Below, in pieces: positions 35,469-42,728 of a DNA stretch of 64,000 nt. This stretch comes from Anaerolineales bacterium (GTDB taxonomy: Bacteria > Chloroflexota > Anaerolineae > Anaerolineales > Anaerolineaceae): assembly GCA_020060485.1 (NCBI GenBank), contig JAGVAB010000141.1, forward strand, positions 1 through 64,000. The letters are read 5' to 3'. Both the position numbers and the translations under genes were made by a program. Numbering within the stretch: position 1 is the stretch's first letter; every line of letters starts with the position of its first letter. The notes under the pieces are model-generated. The model saw nothing but the letters and a program-made list of their open reading frames with translations. It was not told where the DNA came from and did no database searches.

Positions 35469-36155
35469 ATGAAAGAGGTTAAAACCGTCATTGCCCTGGT
35501 GCCCATGCGTCATCATTCCCAGCGTGTGCCCGGCAAGAATTATCGGCTGATGGCCGGAAAGCCGCTTTTCCATCATATCCTGAACACCCTGCAGGATGTG
35601 CCTGAGGTGACGCATATTATGGTAGACACCGACAGCCCGGAGGTTGTAGAGGGAGTGGCCCGCTTTTTCCCCGGCGTGACCGTGCTGGAACGGCCAGAGC
35701 ATTTGCGGGCGGATGATGTTCCGATGAATGAGGTGCTGCTGCATGACACTGCACAGGTGGCGGGCGACCTGTATTTGCAGACCCATTCCACCAATCCGCT
35801 GTTAAGAGCAGCTACCATCTCGAAGGGCATCCAGCAGCTTCTGGCAAGTTACCCGGCGCATGATTCGCTATTCGGTGTGACCCGCCGGCATGTGCGCATT
35901 TGGGACGAGTTGACCCGGCCGATCAACCACAACCCGGCCATCCTGCTGCAAACCCAGGACCTGCCGCCGTTCTTCGAAGATAATTCTTGCCTGTACATTT
36001 TTGAGCGCGAGAACCTGGCGCGCCGGCGCAACCGGTTGGGCGAGCGCCCGCTGATGTTCGAGATCCCGGCCGAGGAAGCCATGGATATCGACAATGAGAC
36101 TGATTTCAAGATCGTTGAACTGATGATGCACTTGCGTTTGGAAGGGAAGCTTTAA
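35469..36155 (+). CDS. Acylneuraminate cytidylyltransferase-family protein, second copy
   Basis: Single-domain nucleotidyltransferase of 228 aa of the NeuA type. ALVPMRHHSQRVPGKNYRLM is a variant of the PARGGSKRIPGKN loop: the basic residues and PGKN are kept but the Gly-Gly-Ser is changed to His-His-Ser. LYLQTHSTNPLLRAATISKG and the tail EEAMDIDNETDF are typical of the family. With the NeuA-HAD protein and the SpsF-like protein it is the third candidate CMP-transferase in the cluster. It starts 10 bp after the GT2 gene. The loop change could alter nucleotide or sugar preference. Confidence 0.82.
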   Translation: MKEVKTVIALVPMRHHSQRVPGKNYRLMAGKPLFHHILNTLQDVPEVTHIMVDTDSPEVVEGVARFFPGVTVLERPEHLRADDVPMNEVLLHDTAQVAGDLYLQTHSTNPLLRAATISKGIQQLLASYPAHDSLFGVTRRHVRIWDELTRPINHNPAILLQTQDLPPFFEDNSCLYIFERENLARRRNRLGERPLMFEIPAEEAMDIDNETDFKIVELMMHLRLEGKL

Positions 36156-36196
36156 ATTGCAGGCTCAGGGCTTGTCACTCAACGAAGAACCTCCGC

Positions 36197-36205
36197 TGGT
36201 ATAAT
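36197..36205 (+). promoter_or_regulatory. Extended -10 promoter inside the glycan cluster
   Basis: TGGTATAAT fits an extended -10 element (TGnTATAAT). No -35 at normal spacing is evident. It lies in the 93-bp gap before the dehydrogenase gene at 36249 and may boost transcription of the distal part of the cluster. Confidence 0.55.
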
Positions 36206-36248
36206 CTTCTGGCGATTTGAGATAACGCAAACAGACAATGGTGAACAC

Positions 36249-37220
36249 ATGACCTTTCGCATTTTATTAACCGCACCTTATATGATCCCTTTTGTGGATC
36301 GATTCAAACCTGTGCTGGAGCATTATGGGCTGGAAGTGATCGTGCCCGAAGTGAACGAGCGCATGGAGGCAGAAGAGATTCTGGCCTATGCTGGTCAGTT
36401 CGATGGGACGATTTGTGGGGATGACCGCTATACCGCGGATGTGATCGAAGCCTGCCTGCCGCGCTTGAAAGTCATTTCCAAGTGGGGCACGGGCATCGAT
36501 TCAATTGACCGGCAGGCGGCTGCCCGGCTTGGGGTGATGATTGGTAATACGCCCAATGCTTTCACCCTGCCGGTGGCAGACACGGTCATGGGATATATCC
36601 TGGCTTTTGCCCGCCAGCAGCCGTGGATGGACCGCCAAATTCGTGCTGGTGAATGGAAGAAGATCCCCGGTCGTTCCTTGAGCGAATGTACCCTGGGCGT
36701 GATTGGGGTGGGCAATATCGGCAGCGCGGTCATCCGCCGGGCGAGAGTCTTTGGCATGAAACTGTTGGGCAACGATATTGTGCCGCTGCGCCCCGACTTT
36801 GTGCTGGAGATGGGCGTGGAAGAGGTCAAACTGGATGACTTGCTGGCAAGAGCGGATTTTGTTAGCGTGAACTGCGACCTGAACCCAACCAGTCAGCATT
36901 TGATCAGCACCCAAACCCTGCAGAAGATGAAGCCCGGGGCGGTGTTGATCAACACCGCCCGCGGACCGATCGTGGACGAACCGGCCCTGATCAAGGCGCT
37001 GCAGGAAGGCCGGATCGCCGGGGCAGCGCTGGACGTGTTCGAAGAGGAGCCGCTGCCAGCCGATTCGCCATTATTCAAGATGGATCAGGTGATGCTGGGT
37101 TCGCATAATTCCAATTCCAGCCCATTGGCCTGGGAACGAGTGCACTGGAATACGATCCGGAATTTGTTGATCGGTTTGAAGATCAATTGTGATGACCTGG
37201 AACAATTCAAATCTCTTTAA
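36249..37220 (+). CDS. D-isomer-specific 2-hydroxyacid dehydrogenase
   Basis: Predicted NAD-dependent dehydrogenase of 323 aa, related to phosphoglycerate dehydrogenase. The nucleotide-binding motif GVIGVGNIGSAVIRRARVFG is near residues 155-173. The catalytic Arg is in NTARGPIVDEPAL (about 237), the Glu in FEEEPLP, and the His in GSHNSNSSP (about 284). It lacks the regulatory ACT domain of biosynthetic SerA. It is the first gene after an internal promoter and precedes an SDR and the DUF115 gene. Members near nonulosonate genes may act on a 2-keto or 2-hydroxy sugar acid, but that is speculation. Confidence 0.87.
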   Translation: MTFRILLTAPYMIPFVDRFKPVLEHYGLEVIVPEVNERMEAEEILAYAGQFDGTICGDDRYTADVIEACLPRLKVISKWGTGIDSIDRQAAARLGVMIGNTPNAFTLPVADTVMGYILAFARQQPWMDRQIRAGEWKKIPGRSLSECTLGVIGVGNIGSAVIRRARVFGMKLLGNDIVPLRPDFVLEMGVEEVKLDDLLARADFVSVNCDLNPTSQHLISTQTLQKMKPGAVLINTARGPIVDEPALIKALQEGRIAGAALDVFEEEPLPADSPLFKMDQVMLGSHNSNSSPLAWERVHWNTIRNLLIGLKINCDDLEQFKSL

Positions 37221-37231
37221 GGATGACGCAG

Positions 37232-37972
37232 ATGGATGAACGAAAAAGAGTAATGTTGATCACAGGCGCGGCTGGCGGGGTTGGCAAAGCCACGCTCAAG
37301 GTGTTTGCCGAGGCAGGTTGGCGGGTGATTGGCGTTGACCGGCGGCCATTTGATGCCAAATTCCCGAATGACGGTCTTTTTATTCAGGCAGATATTGCCA
37401 AACCGGATGAGGTCAGCGCAGCCTTCGCCAAGGTGCAGGCATTTACCCCGGTTCTGGACGCAGTGATCAATAATGCAGCCATGCAGGTCTGCAAACCGAT
37501 CCTGGAGACATCAATTGAAGAATGGGATATGGTCATGGCTGCCAATTTACGGGCGGTATTCCTGTGGGCCAAGTTTACCCATCCTCTGCTGGTGGCTGCC
37601 GGGGGCGGGGCTTTTGTGAATGTGTCTTCGGTGCATGCAGTGGCCACGTCGAAGGGGGTTGCCAGCTATGCGGCCAGCAAGGGCGGCATCCTGGCGATGA
37701 CGCGCTCCATGGCGATCGAGTTTGCCTGCGACAATATTCGTACCAATGCCATCCTGCCGGGGGCAGTCAACACGCCGATGCTGACCGATCATCTTAACCA
37801 GGAGCGGCTGGAGAATCTGGCACGGCGCACGGTCAATGGCCGGGTGGGCGAACCGGAAGAGATCGCCCATGCCATTTATTTCCTGGCAGACAACAAGCAG
37901 TCTTCGTTTATGACCGGCCAGGCGATCATCGTGGATGGTGGGGCGACTTGCCTGTTGAGCACCGAGGGTTAA
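37232..37972 (+). CDS. Short-chain dehydrogenase/reductase
   Basis: Classical SDR of 246 aa. TGAAGGVGKATLKVFAEAG (cofactor motif, from about residue 11), NNAAMQV, VNVSSVHAVATSKGVASYAASKGG (catalytic Ser, Tyr and Lys), and the tail SFMTGQAIIVDGG. I prefer the ATG at 37232 because AAGGA lies 7 nt before it; one at 37223 is also in frame. The stop overlaps the DUF115 start (TAATG). It is a second sugar-dehydrogenase-like SDR in the cluster and lacks the PtmA-type insertion. Confidence 0.87.
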   Translation: MDERKRVMLITGAAGGVGKATLKVFAEAGWRVIGVDRRPFDAKFPNDGLFIQADIAKPDEVSAAFAKVQAFTPVLDAVINNAAMQVCKPILETSIEEWDMVMAANLRAVFLWAKFTHPLLVAAGGGAFVNVSSVHAVATSKGVASYAASKGGILAMTRSMAIEFACDNIRTNAILPGAVNTPMLTDHLNQERLENLARRTVNGRVGEPEEIAHAIYFLADNKQSSFMTGQAIIVDGGATCLLSTEG

Positions 37973-38802
37973 TGAGCGAAATCCGCGAAAAAGTGAAGAG
38001 TCTCATTCCGCAGCCGCTGCTGGCGGTGATGCGCGAGACGCGCGACGGCCTGAAGCGGGCTAGCGAATGGCCTGGGGTAACTTTCCACCCCTGGCGGCGG
38101 GACAGCATTGCACGACTGGCGTCCTTGAAGGACAGCCGGCGCGGCGAACGCTGCTTTGTGATTGGCAACGGCCCCAGCCTTAAGCAGACCGACCTGAGCC
38201 GCTTGCGTAATGAAAATACGATTGGGATGAACCGCATTTACCTGATGTTCCCCGACCTGGGATTCGAAACCTCCTATCTGGTGACGGTCAATGACCTGGT
38301 GATCGAGCAGTGCGCCGGAGATTTGCAGAACCTGGACATGCCGCGCTTTGTCTCCTGGCGCTCGCGTCAGTGGCTGCGGCCCGACCCCAACCTGTATTTT
38401 CTGCACACCACCTACACCGGGCCGAAGTTCGCCAAAGACGTGACTGGCAGATTGTGGGAGGGAGCCACGGTGACCTATGTCTCGCTGCAACTGGCTTATC
38501 ACCTGGGCTTCAGTGAGGTGATCCTGATCGGCGTGGACCACAGCTTTACTTCCAAAGGCAAGCCCAATACCACAGTCGTTTCGCAGGGCGATGACCCCAA
38601 TCACTTCGACCCTGGTTATTTTGGCAAGGGCTTCCGCTGGCAGTTGCCCGATCTGGATACCTCGGAAGTGGCATACCAGCGCGCCCGGCTGGCTTTTGAA
38701 GCCGATGGGCGCAGGATCATGGATGCCACGGTAGGCGGCAAGTTGCAGGTTTTCCCCAAAGTGGACTATGCTTCCCTGTTTGAGCAGGAGCGGGAAGGTT
38801 AG
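37972..38802 (+). CDS. DUF115/MptE-like protein resembling GT42 sialyltransferases
   Basis: Predicted cytoplasmic protein of 276 aa. RCFVIGNGPSLKQTDLSRL (about residues 60-78) is the hallmark nucleotide-binding loop of DUF115 proteins and is also the start of Campylobacter Cst-type GT42 sialyltransferases. Other shared features are GMNRIYLMF (the asparagine after the second strand) and YVSLQLAYHLGFSEVILIGVDHSF, which parallels the LGY-x-E-I-x-L-x-GID segment of Cst-II. Relatives include the Maf flagellin nonulosonate transferases. Coupled by TAATG to the SDR and sitting at the end of the second CMP-nonulosonate module, it is the best candidate here for the transferase that adds that sugar. 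This is inference. Confidence 0.7.
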   Translation: MSEIREKVKSLIPQPLLAVMRETRDGLKRASEWPGVTFHPWRRDSIARLASLKDSRRGERCFVIGNGPSLKQTDLSRLRNENTIGMNRIYLMFPDLGFETSYLVTVNDLVIEQCAGDLQNLDMPRFVSWRSRQWLRPDPNLYFLHTTYTGPKFAKDVTGRLWEGATVTYVSLQLAYHLGFSEVILIGVDHSFTSKGKPNTTVVSQGDDPNHFDPGYFGKGFRWQLPDLDTSEVAYQRARLAFEADGRRIMDATVGGKLQVFPKVDYASLFEQEREG

Positions 38803-38804
38803 TT

Positions 38805-39743
38805 ATGGCTTCGCTGCCACGCGTCAGCATTGTGACCCCTTCTTTCAATCAGGCAGCCTTTCTGGAGGAGACGATCCAGTCGGTGCTTGGCCAGGATTAC
38901 CCTGACCTGGAATACATGGTGATTGATGGCGGTTCAACGGATGGCAGCCTGGAGATCATTGAGAAATATGCCGAGCGGCTGGCGTATTGGGTGTCGGAAA
39001 AGGACAACGGCCAGGCAGATGCGATCAACAAGGGACTTGCACGCACCAGCGGCGAGATCGTGGCCTGGCTCAACTCAGATGACACGTATCTGCCTGGGGC
39101 GATCCAGGCCGCGGTGGCAGCCTTGCAAGCCTGCCCGGAATGCGGCCTGGTGTATGGCGATGTGCTGGCGGTGGATGGGCAGGGAAAGCCGCAAAACCTG
39201 ATCCGTTACGGGGACTGGGGGCTGGACGGCCTGCTGCAGTTCAGGATCATTGGCCAGCCGGCGGTCTTTATGCGCCGTTCCATTCTGGCGCAGGCGGGCG
39301 AGCTGGATACCCGATTTGATTACCTGCTGGATCACCATCTCTGGCTGCGTATAGCCAAACTCGCGCCCATCCAATACGTACCGCAGACCTGGGCCACAGC
39401 CCGCTTTCATGAGGCTTCCAAGAACGTGGCCCTGGCAGAGCGATTCTGCACGGATGCGGATGCCGTGCTTGCCTGGGTGCAGAGCCAGCCGGAACTGGCC
39501 CAACGATGTGCCAGGCTGGGCAAGCAGGCGCAAGCCGGTTTGGCCCTGTTCAAGGCTTATTATCTGTCCACCGGGCAGCTTGCCTGGCCTGCCTTGCGGG
39601 AGTATGGACGGGCTTTCCTGGCTGTGCCCGGAATGGCTTTGCAGGAATGGCGGCGGATTCTTTGGACGATGGCAACATTGCTGGGACTGGACCGCATTCA
39701 GGGACTGGCCCGGTATTTGAAGCGCGGTAAAGCGGTAGAATAG
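38805..39743 (+). CDS. Glycosyltransferase family 2
   Basis: Predicted GT-A glycosyltransferase of 312 aa. VSIVTPSFNQAAFLEETIQ (residues 7-25), MVIDGGSTDGSLEII, KDNGQADAINKGL and the metal-binding LNSDDTY (about 88-94) are all standard. It begins 2 bp after the DUF115 stop. The first 95 residues are very close to those of the GT2 at 44321, so the two genes are duplicates that have diverged in the C-terminal part. Substrate unknown. Confidence 0.9.
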   Translation: MASLPRVSIVTPSFNQAAFLEETIQSVLGQDYPDLEYMVIDGGSTDGSLEIIEKYAERLAYWVSEKDNGQADAINKGLARTSGEIVAWLNSDDTYLPGAIQAAVAALQACPECGLVYGDVLAVDGQGKPQNLIRYGDWGLDGLLQFRIIGQPAVFMRRSILAQAGELDTRFDYLLDHHLWLRIAKLAPIQYVPQTWATARFHEASKNVALAERFCTDADAVLAWVQSQPELAQRCARLGKQAQAGLALFKAYYLSTGQLAWPALREYGRAFLAVPGMALQEWRRILWTMATLLGLDRIQGLARYLKRGKAVE

Positions 39744-39772
39744 TGACATTGGAGTTTCAATTAAAATTTAGA

Positions 39773-39873
39773 GAGATTGCCGCGCCCTGTCCAATCAGCG
39801 ATAAGACCGTACCCTGAGGTTGTCAAAGGGTACGGCGCTGGCGAAGTCTCATCGTGAGAGGGCTTGCAATGAC
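39773..39873. repeat. Composite palindromic intergenic repeat, copy 2
   Basis: Outer segments GAGATTGC (39773-39780) and GCTTGCAATGAC (39862-39873) enclose a perfect 9-bp hairpin CCGTACCCT (39807-39815) / AGGGTACGG (39827-39835) with the 11-nt loop GAGGTTGTCAA. Same architecture as the element at 20277 in a different internal order. Confidence 0.78.
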
Positions 39874-39894
39874 GGAATGATAGATAGAGGTTCT

Positions 39895-40668
39895 ATGTTC
39901 AATCGATGGCCTGAAAAAATAAGCAAGGCAGCCGAATATTTCTTCACCCCTTTCATGTACCCGGGCCAGTTTGGCAAGCTGACAGGCTTGACCCTGCGCA
40001 ACCGTCCCCTGGTGCGCGAGCTGGTGCATCTGACCGCCCACCGTAAGTGGTTCGAGACGGTCAACCCGGCTGTGGTAATTGATGTGGGCGGGTATATTGG
40101 CGCGTTTGCCCTGGCGATGCGCACCATGCTGCCTGAAACCTGGATCTATACCTTTGAGCCTTTGCCGGATAATTTTGCCAAATTACAGCACAACATGGCC
40201 GGGGATGCGCGCTTCACGGCTTTTCAAACCGCTCTGGGAGACCGGCAGGGCACGACTGACTTCTGGCGCTGCGATTTTGTAGCCTCCTCCTCAGTGCTGC
40301 CGATGGAAGACTTGCACAAGGAAGCCTTCCCGGCCACGGCCTGCAGCACCAAGGTGACCGTGCCCATCGCCCGGCTGGACGATCATCTGGCTGAGATGCA
40401 TCTGAAACAGCCGGTGCTGATGAAACTGGATGTGCAGGGCTTTGAGGCCCAGGCCCTGGCCGGGGCAGGGGAGACGCTGCAGCAGGTGGATTATATTCTG
40501 ACTGAGGTCTCACACCAGCCTTTATATGAAGGCCAGGTGGGTTTTGATGAATTGTACGCGTTGATGAAATCGCATGGCTTTACCTATTCCGGCGGTTTTG
40601 ATTCGCTGATCTCGCCAGTGGATGGCAGCATTCTGCAATCGGATGCACTTTTCATTCGCAAGGCTTGA
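39895..40668 (+). CDS. FkbM-family SAM-dependent methyltransferase
   Basis: Predicted O-methyltransferase of 257 aa. VVIDVGGYIGAFALAM (SAM-binding motif I, about residues 60-75), IYTFEPLPDNFAKL, and the FkbM hallmark LMKLDVQGFEAQAL (about 184-197). The ATG at 39895 has AGAGG upstream; the longer reading would run through the repeat at 39773 and is rejected. Enzymes of this family methylate sugars of glycans and macrolides. It may modify or cap the exported glycan. Confidence 0.88.
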   Translation: MFNRWPEKISKAAEYFFTPFMYPGQFGKLTGLTLRNRPLVRELVHLTAHRKWFETVNPAVVIDVGGYIGAFALAMRTMLPETWIYTFEPLPDNFAKLQHNMAGDARFTAFQTALGDRQGTTDFWRCDFVASSSVLPMEDLHKEAFPATACSTKVTVPIARLDDHLAEMHLKQPVLMKLDVQGFEAQALAGAGETLQQVDYILTEVSHQPLYEGQVGFDELYALMKSHGFTYSGGFDSLISPVDGSILQSDALFIRKA

Positions 40669-40677
40669 GGAACAGAC

Positions 40678-42186
40678 ATGACAAGCGGAGAAGGTTTCTC
40701 AGGGCAGACAAAAACAGCGGCCTGGCTGTGCAGCCTGGTGCTGGCGGTGGTGTTTGGCCTGGGGTTGGCAGTGCGCCTGTACCGGGCAAGCATGCCCCCG
40801 CTGGACTTCCACGCCACGCGCCAACTGCGGTCGGCGATCATTGCCCGCGCGGTGTATTATCAGCTGGACCGCAAGGCCGACCCGGCCTTGCGCCAGGAAG
40901 CGATTAACCTGGCCGGGCTTGAAATCTATGAGCCGCCCATTCTGGAGAACATCGTCGGCGGGTTGTACTGGCTGGCCAGCTCGGAACAGTTGTGGCTGGC
41001 GCGGCTGGTGAATGCTCTCTTCTGGGCTATCGGCGGGGCAGCGATCTACTTCATCGGCAGGCGTTTTGCCGGGTTCTGGGCGCTGGCGGTCGTTCTGGCG
41101 TTCTATCTCTTCCTGCCCTTCAGCGTGACTGCCACACGCTCTTTTCAGCCAGACCCGTGGATGGTGATGTGGGTCCTGTTGACTGCCTGGGCTGCCCTGC
41201 GCTGGTCGGAGACGCTGACCTGGAAATGGGCTATTCTGACCGGCCTGGCTGGGGGAATGACCCTGCTGGTCAAAACCTTTGCCGCCTTTTTTGTTGGGCC
41301 GATCCTGGCGGCAGTGGTGATCCAAAGTCTGGATTGGCGGCGTTTCTGGCGCAGCGGGCAAGCCTGGGCTATGGCGGGCATCTGCCTGTTGCCGACGTTC
41401 GTTTATCTGCTGCTTAATTCACAGCGTTCTTCAGATTTCTTTTCGTTCTGGGTGGTGGCCCTGTCCGGCATGGTGCTGACCAGCAAGTTCTACACCTCCT
41501 GGCTGGCGATGATACGGGGGTTGATGAGCCTGGGAACTGTCATGGCGGCGCTGCTGGGGTTGTGCATTGCTGAAAAACGGTTCAGGGCGCTGCTGCTGGG
41601 TGGCTGGATTGGCTACGTGCTGTTTGGGCTGGTTTTCCCGTATCAGTACACCACCCATGAATATTATCATTTGATGCTGGTGCCGCTGACGGCCTTGTCG
41701 CTGCTGCCGGTGCTGCAGGCTGTGTTTGATCTGTTGAGCCGCCAGCACCTGGTGTGGCGGCTGGGCGCCTTGGGGCTGGTGTTGTTTGCCTCGGCCTATG
41801 CCTTGTGGACGGCGCGCTCGGTGATCTACGTGCAGGATTACTCGCTGGAACCGGCAAGCTGGCAGCGGGTGGGCGAGGATATTCCCACCGGGCATGCCTT
41901 CATCGCCCTGACCGGGGATTACGGCATGCGCCTGCGCTATTATGGCTGGCGCTCGATGAGCGCGGCCTGGCCGTCCGGTGCGGATTTGAATCTGTTCTCA
42001 CTGGCCGGAAATGATGCGATGGATGTGGAGACTTACTTTGAAGAGGCCACCCGCGGCAAGGATTTCTTTGTGGTCACGGCGTTGGGCGAGTTTGATGCTC
42101 AGCCGGCCTTGAAAGAGTTGTTGTACGATGGGTACCCGCTGCTGGTGGAAGGCAACGGGTATTTGATCTTTGATTTGCGGGAATAG
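40678..42186 (+). CDS. GT-C-type polytopic membrane protein, fifth of six
   Basis: Membrane protein of 502 aa with about 10-11 hydrophobic segments. The first loop has RASMPPLDFHATRQLRSAIIAR and later EPPILENIVGG; SRSFQPDP-like ATRSFQPDPWMV is in the third loop. The C-terminus (GKDFFVVTALGEFDAQPALK, ending GYLIFDLRE) is soluble. The protein at 42729 shares all these motifs, so the two are tandem duplicates separated by one small gene. A GT-C sugar-transfer role on the outer face is inferred from topology and context. Confidence 0.7.
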   Translation: MTSGEGFSGQTKTAAWLCSLVLAVVFGLGLAVRLYRASMPPLDFHATRQLRSAIIARAVYYQLDRKADPALRQEAINLAGLEIYEPPILENIVGGLYWLASSEQLWLARLVNALFWAIGGAAIYFIGRRFAGFWALAVVLAFYLFLPFSVTATRSFQPDPWMVMWVLLTAWAALRWSETLTWKWAILTGLAGGMTLLVKTFAAFFVGPILAAVVIQSLDWRRFWRSGQAWAMAGICLLPTFVYLLLNSQRSSDFFSFWVVALSGMVLTSKFYTSWLAMIRGLMSLGTVMAALLGLCIAEKRFRALLLGGWIGYVLFGLVFPYQYTTHEYYHLMLVPLTALSLLPVLQAVFDLLSRQHLVWRLGALGLVLFASAYALWTARSVIYVQDYSLEPASWQRVGEDIPTGHAFIALTGDYGMRLRYYGWRSMSAAWPSGADLNLFSLAGNDAMDVETYFEEATRGKDFFVVTALGEFDAQPALKELLYDGYPLLVEGNGYLIFDLRE

Positions 42187-42265
42187 TGATATCATCGCGA
42201 AGGGCGTTAGCCCGACGCGGCAATCTGCAACACCGTTTCGGCTTCGACAAGTTCAGCCTGCGCTA

Positions 42266-42300
42266 ACACTGCACCCTGAGCTTGTCGAAGGGTGCAGTGT
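42266..42300. repeat. Palindromic intergenic repeat, copy 3
   Basis: Perfect 12-bp inverted repeat ACACTGCACCCT (42266-42277) / AGGGTGCAGTGT (42289-42300) with the 11-nt loop GAGCTTGTCGA. A partial arm, GCTTCGACAAGTTCAGC, lies just before it (42241-42257). The loop and CCCT/AGGG core match the elements at 20277 and 39807. Confidence 0.8.
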
Positions 42301-42341
42301 GCGGAGTCACATTGGCTTTGGGAATAGAAAAGAAAGGCATA

Positions 42342-42701
42342 ATGGACGAATTTGTAACAGGTTATCGAAAATTGGATTTCTATCCAGATTATCCGGAAAG
42401 TAATTATCCTACAAGAGCAGATTGTGAAGGTTTCAAGTATATGTCAATGGTGCAGTTATGCAATCTTGTCGAAGTAAATGGACAAAGCCGAAGGTCAGCT
42501 CATAATGCCTTTGGTGGCGATAACGGAGATATTCCAGTTATTAGTGATCGTCAGGCTTATTGGTGGTATGGTGAAGGCCATCGAAGAAAGAAATTTGTAC
42601 TAATTGCTGCTGTGGAAGGGTATTTCCAGGAAGCAGGAATTGATTGGAAGCAAAGTGGCGGACAGGTTAGAAACCTGTCCTTACAAAAACATGGGCAATG
42701 A
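42342..42701 (+). CDS. Small hypothetical protein with repeat-derived C-terminus
   Basis: Protein of 119 aa that I do not recognise. It begins MDEFVTGYRKLDFYPDYPES at an ATG preceded by AAAGG, has no membrane segment or signal peptide, and is rich in aromatic and charged residues. The gene is visibly more AT-rich than the glycan genes on either side and splits two paralogous membrane-protein genes, suggesting later insertion. Its last 14 codons run through a palindromic repeat (42660-42680), so the tail GGQVRNLSLQKHGQ is probably repeat-derived. Confidence 0.6.
   Translation: MDEFVTGYRKLDFYPDYPESNYPTRADCEGFKYMSMVQLCNLVEVNGQSRRSAHNAFGGDNGDIPVISDRQAYWWYGEGHRRKKFVLIAAVEGYFQEAGIDWKQSGGQVRNLSLQKHGQ
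42660..42680. repeat. Short palindrome inside the 3' end of a small gene
   Basis: GGACAGGTT (42660-42668) and AACCTGTCC (42672-42680) form a perfect 9-bp stem with a 3-nt loop. It looks like an interspersed palindromic repeat read through by the gene at 42342. Confidence 0.7.
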
Positions 42702-42728
42702 CAGAAGATGGTTATTTAGAGATAACAC

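Noticed and set aside
39820..39894. Longer N-terminus for the FkbM methyltransferase
   Set aside because: It would translate through a palindromic intergenic repeat, and the ATG at 39895 has its own ribosome site.
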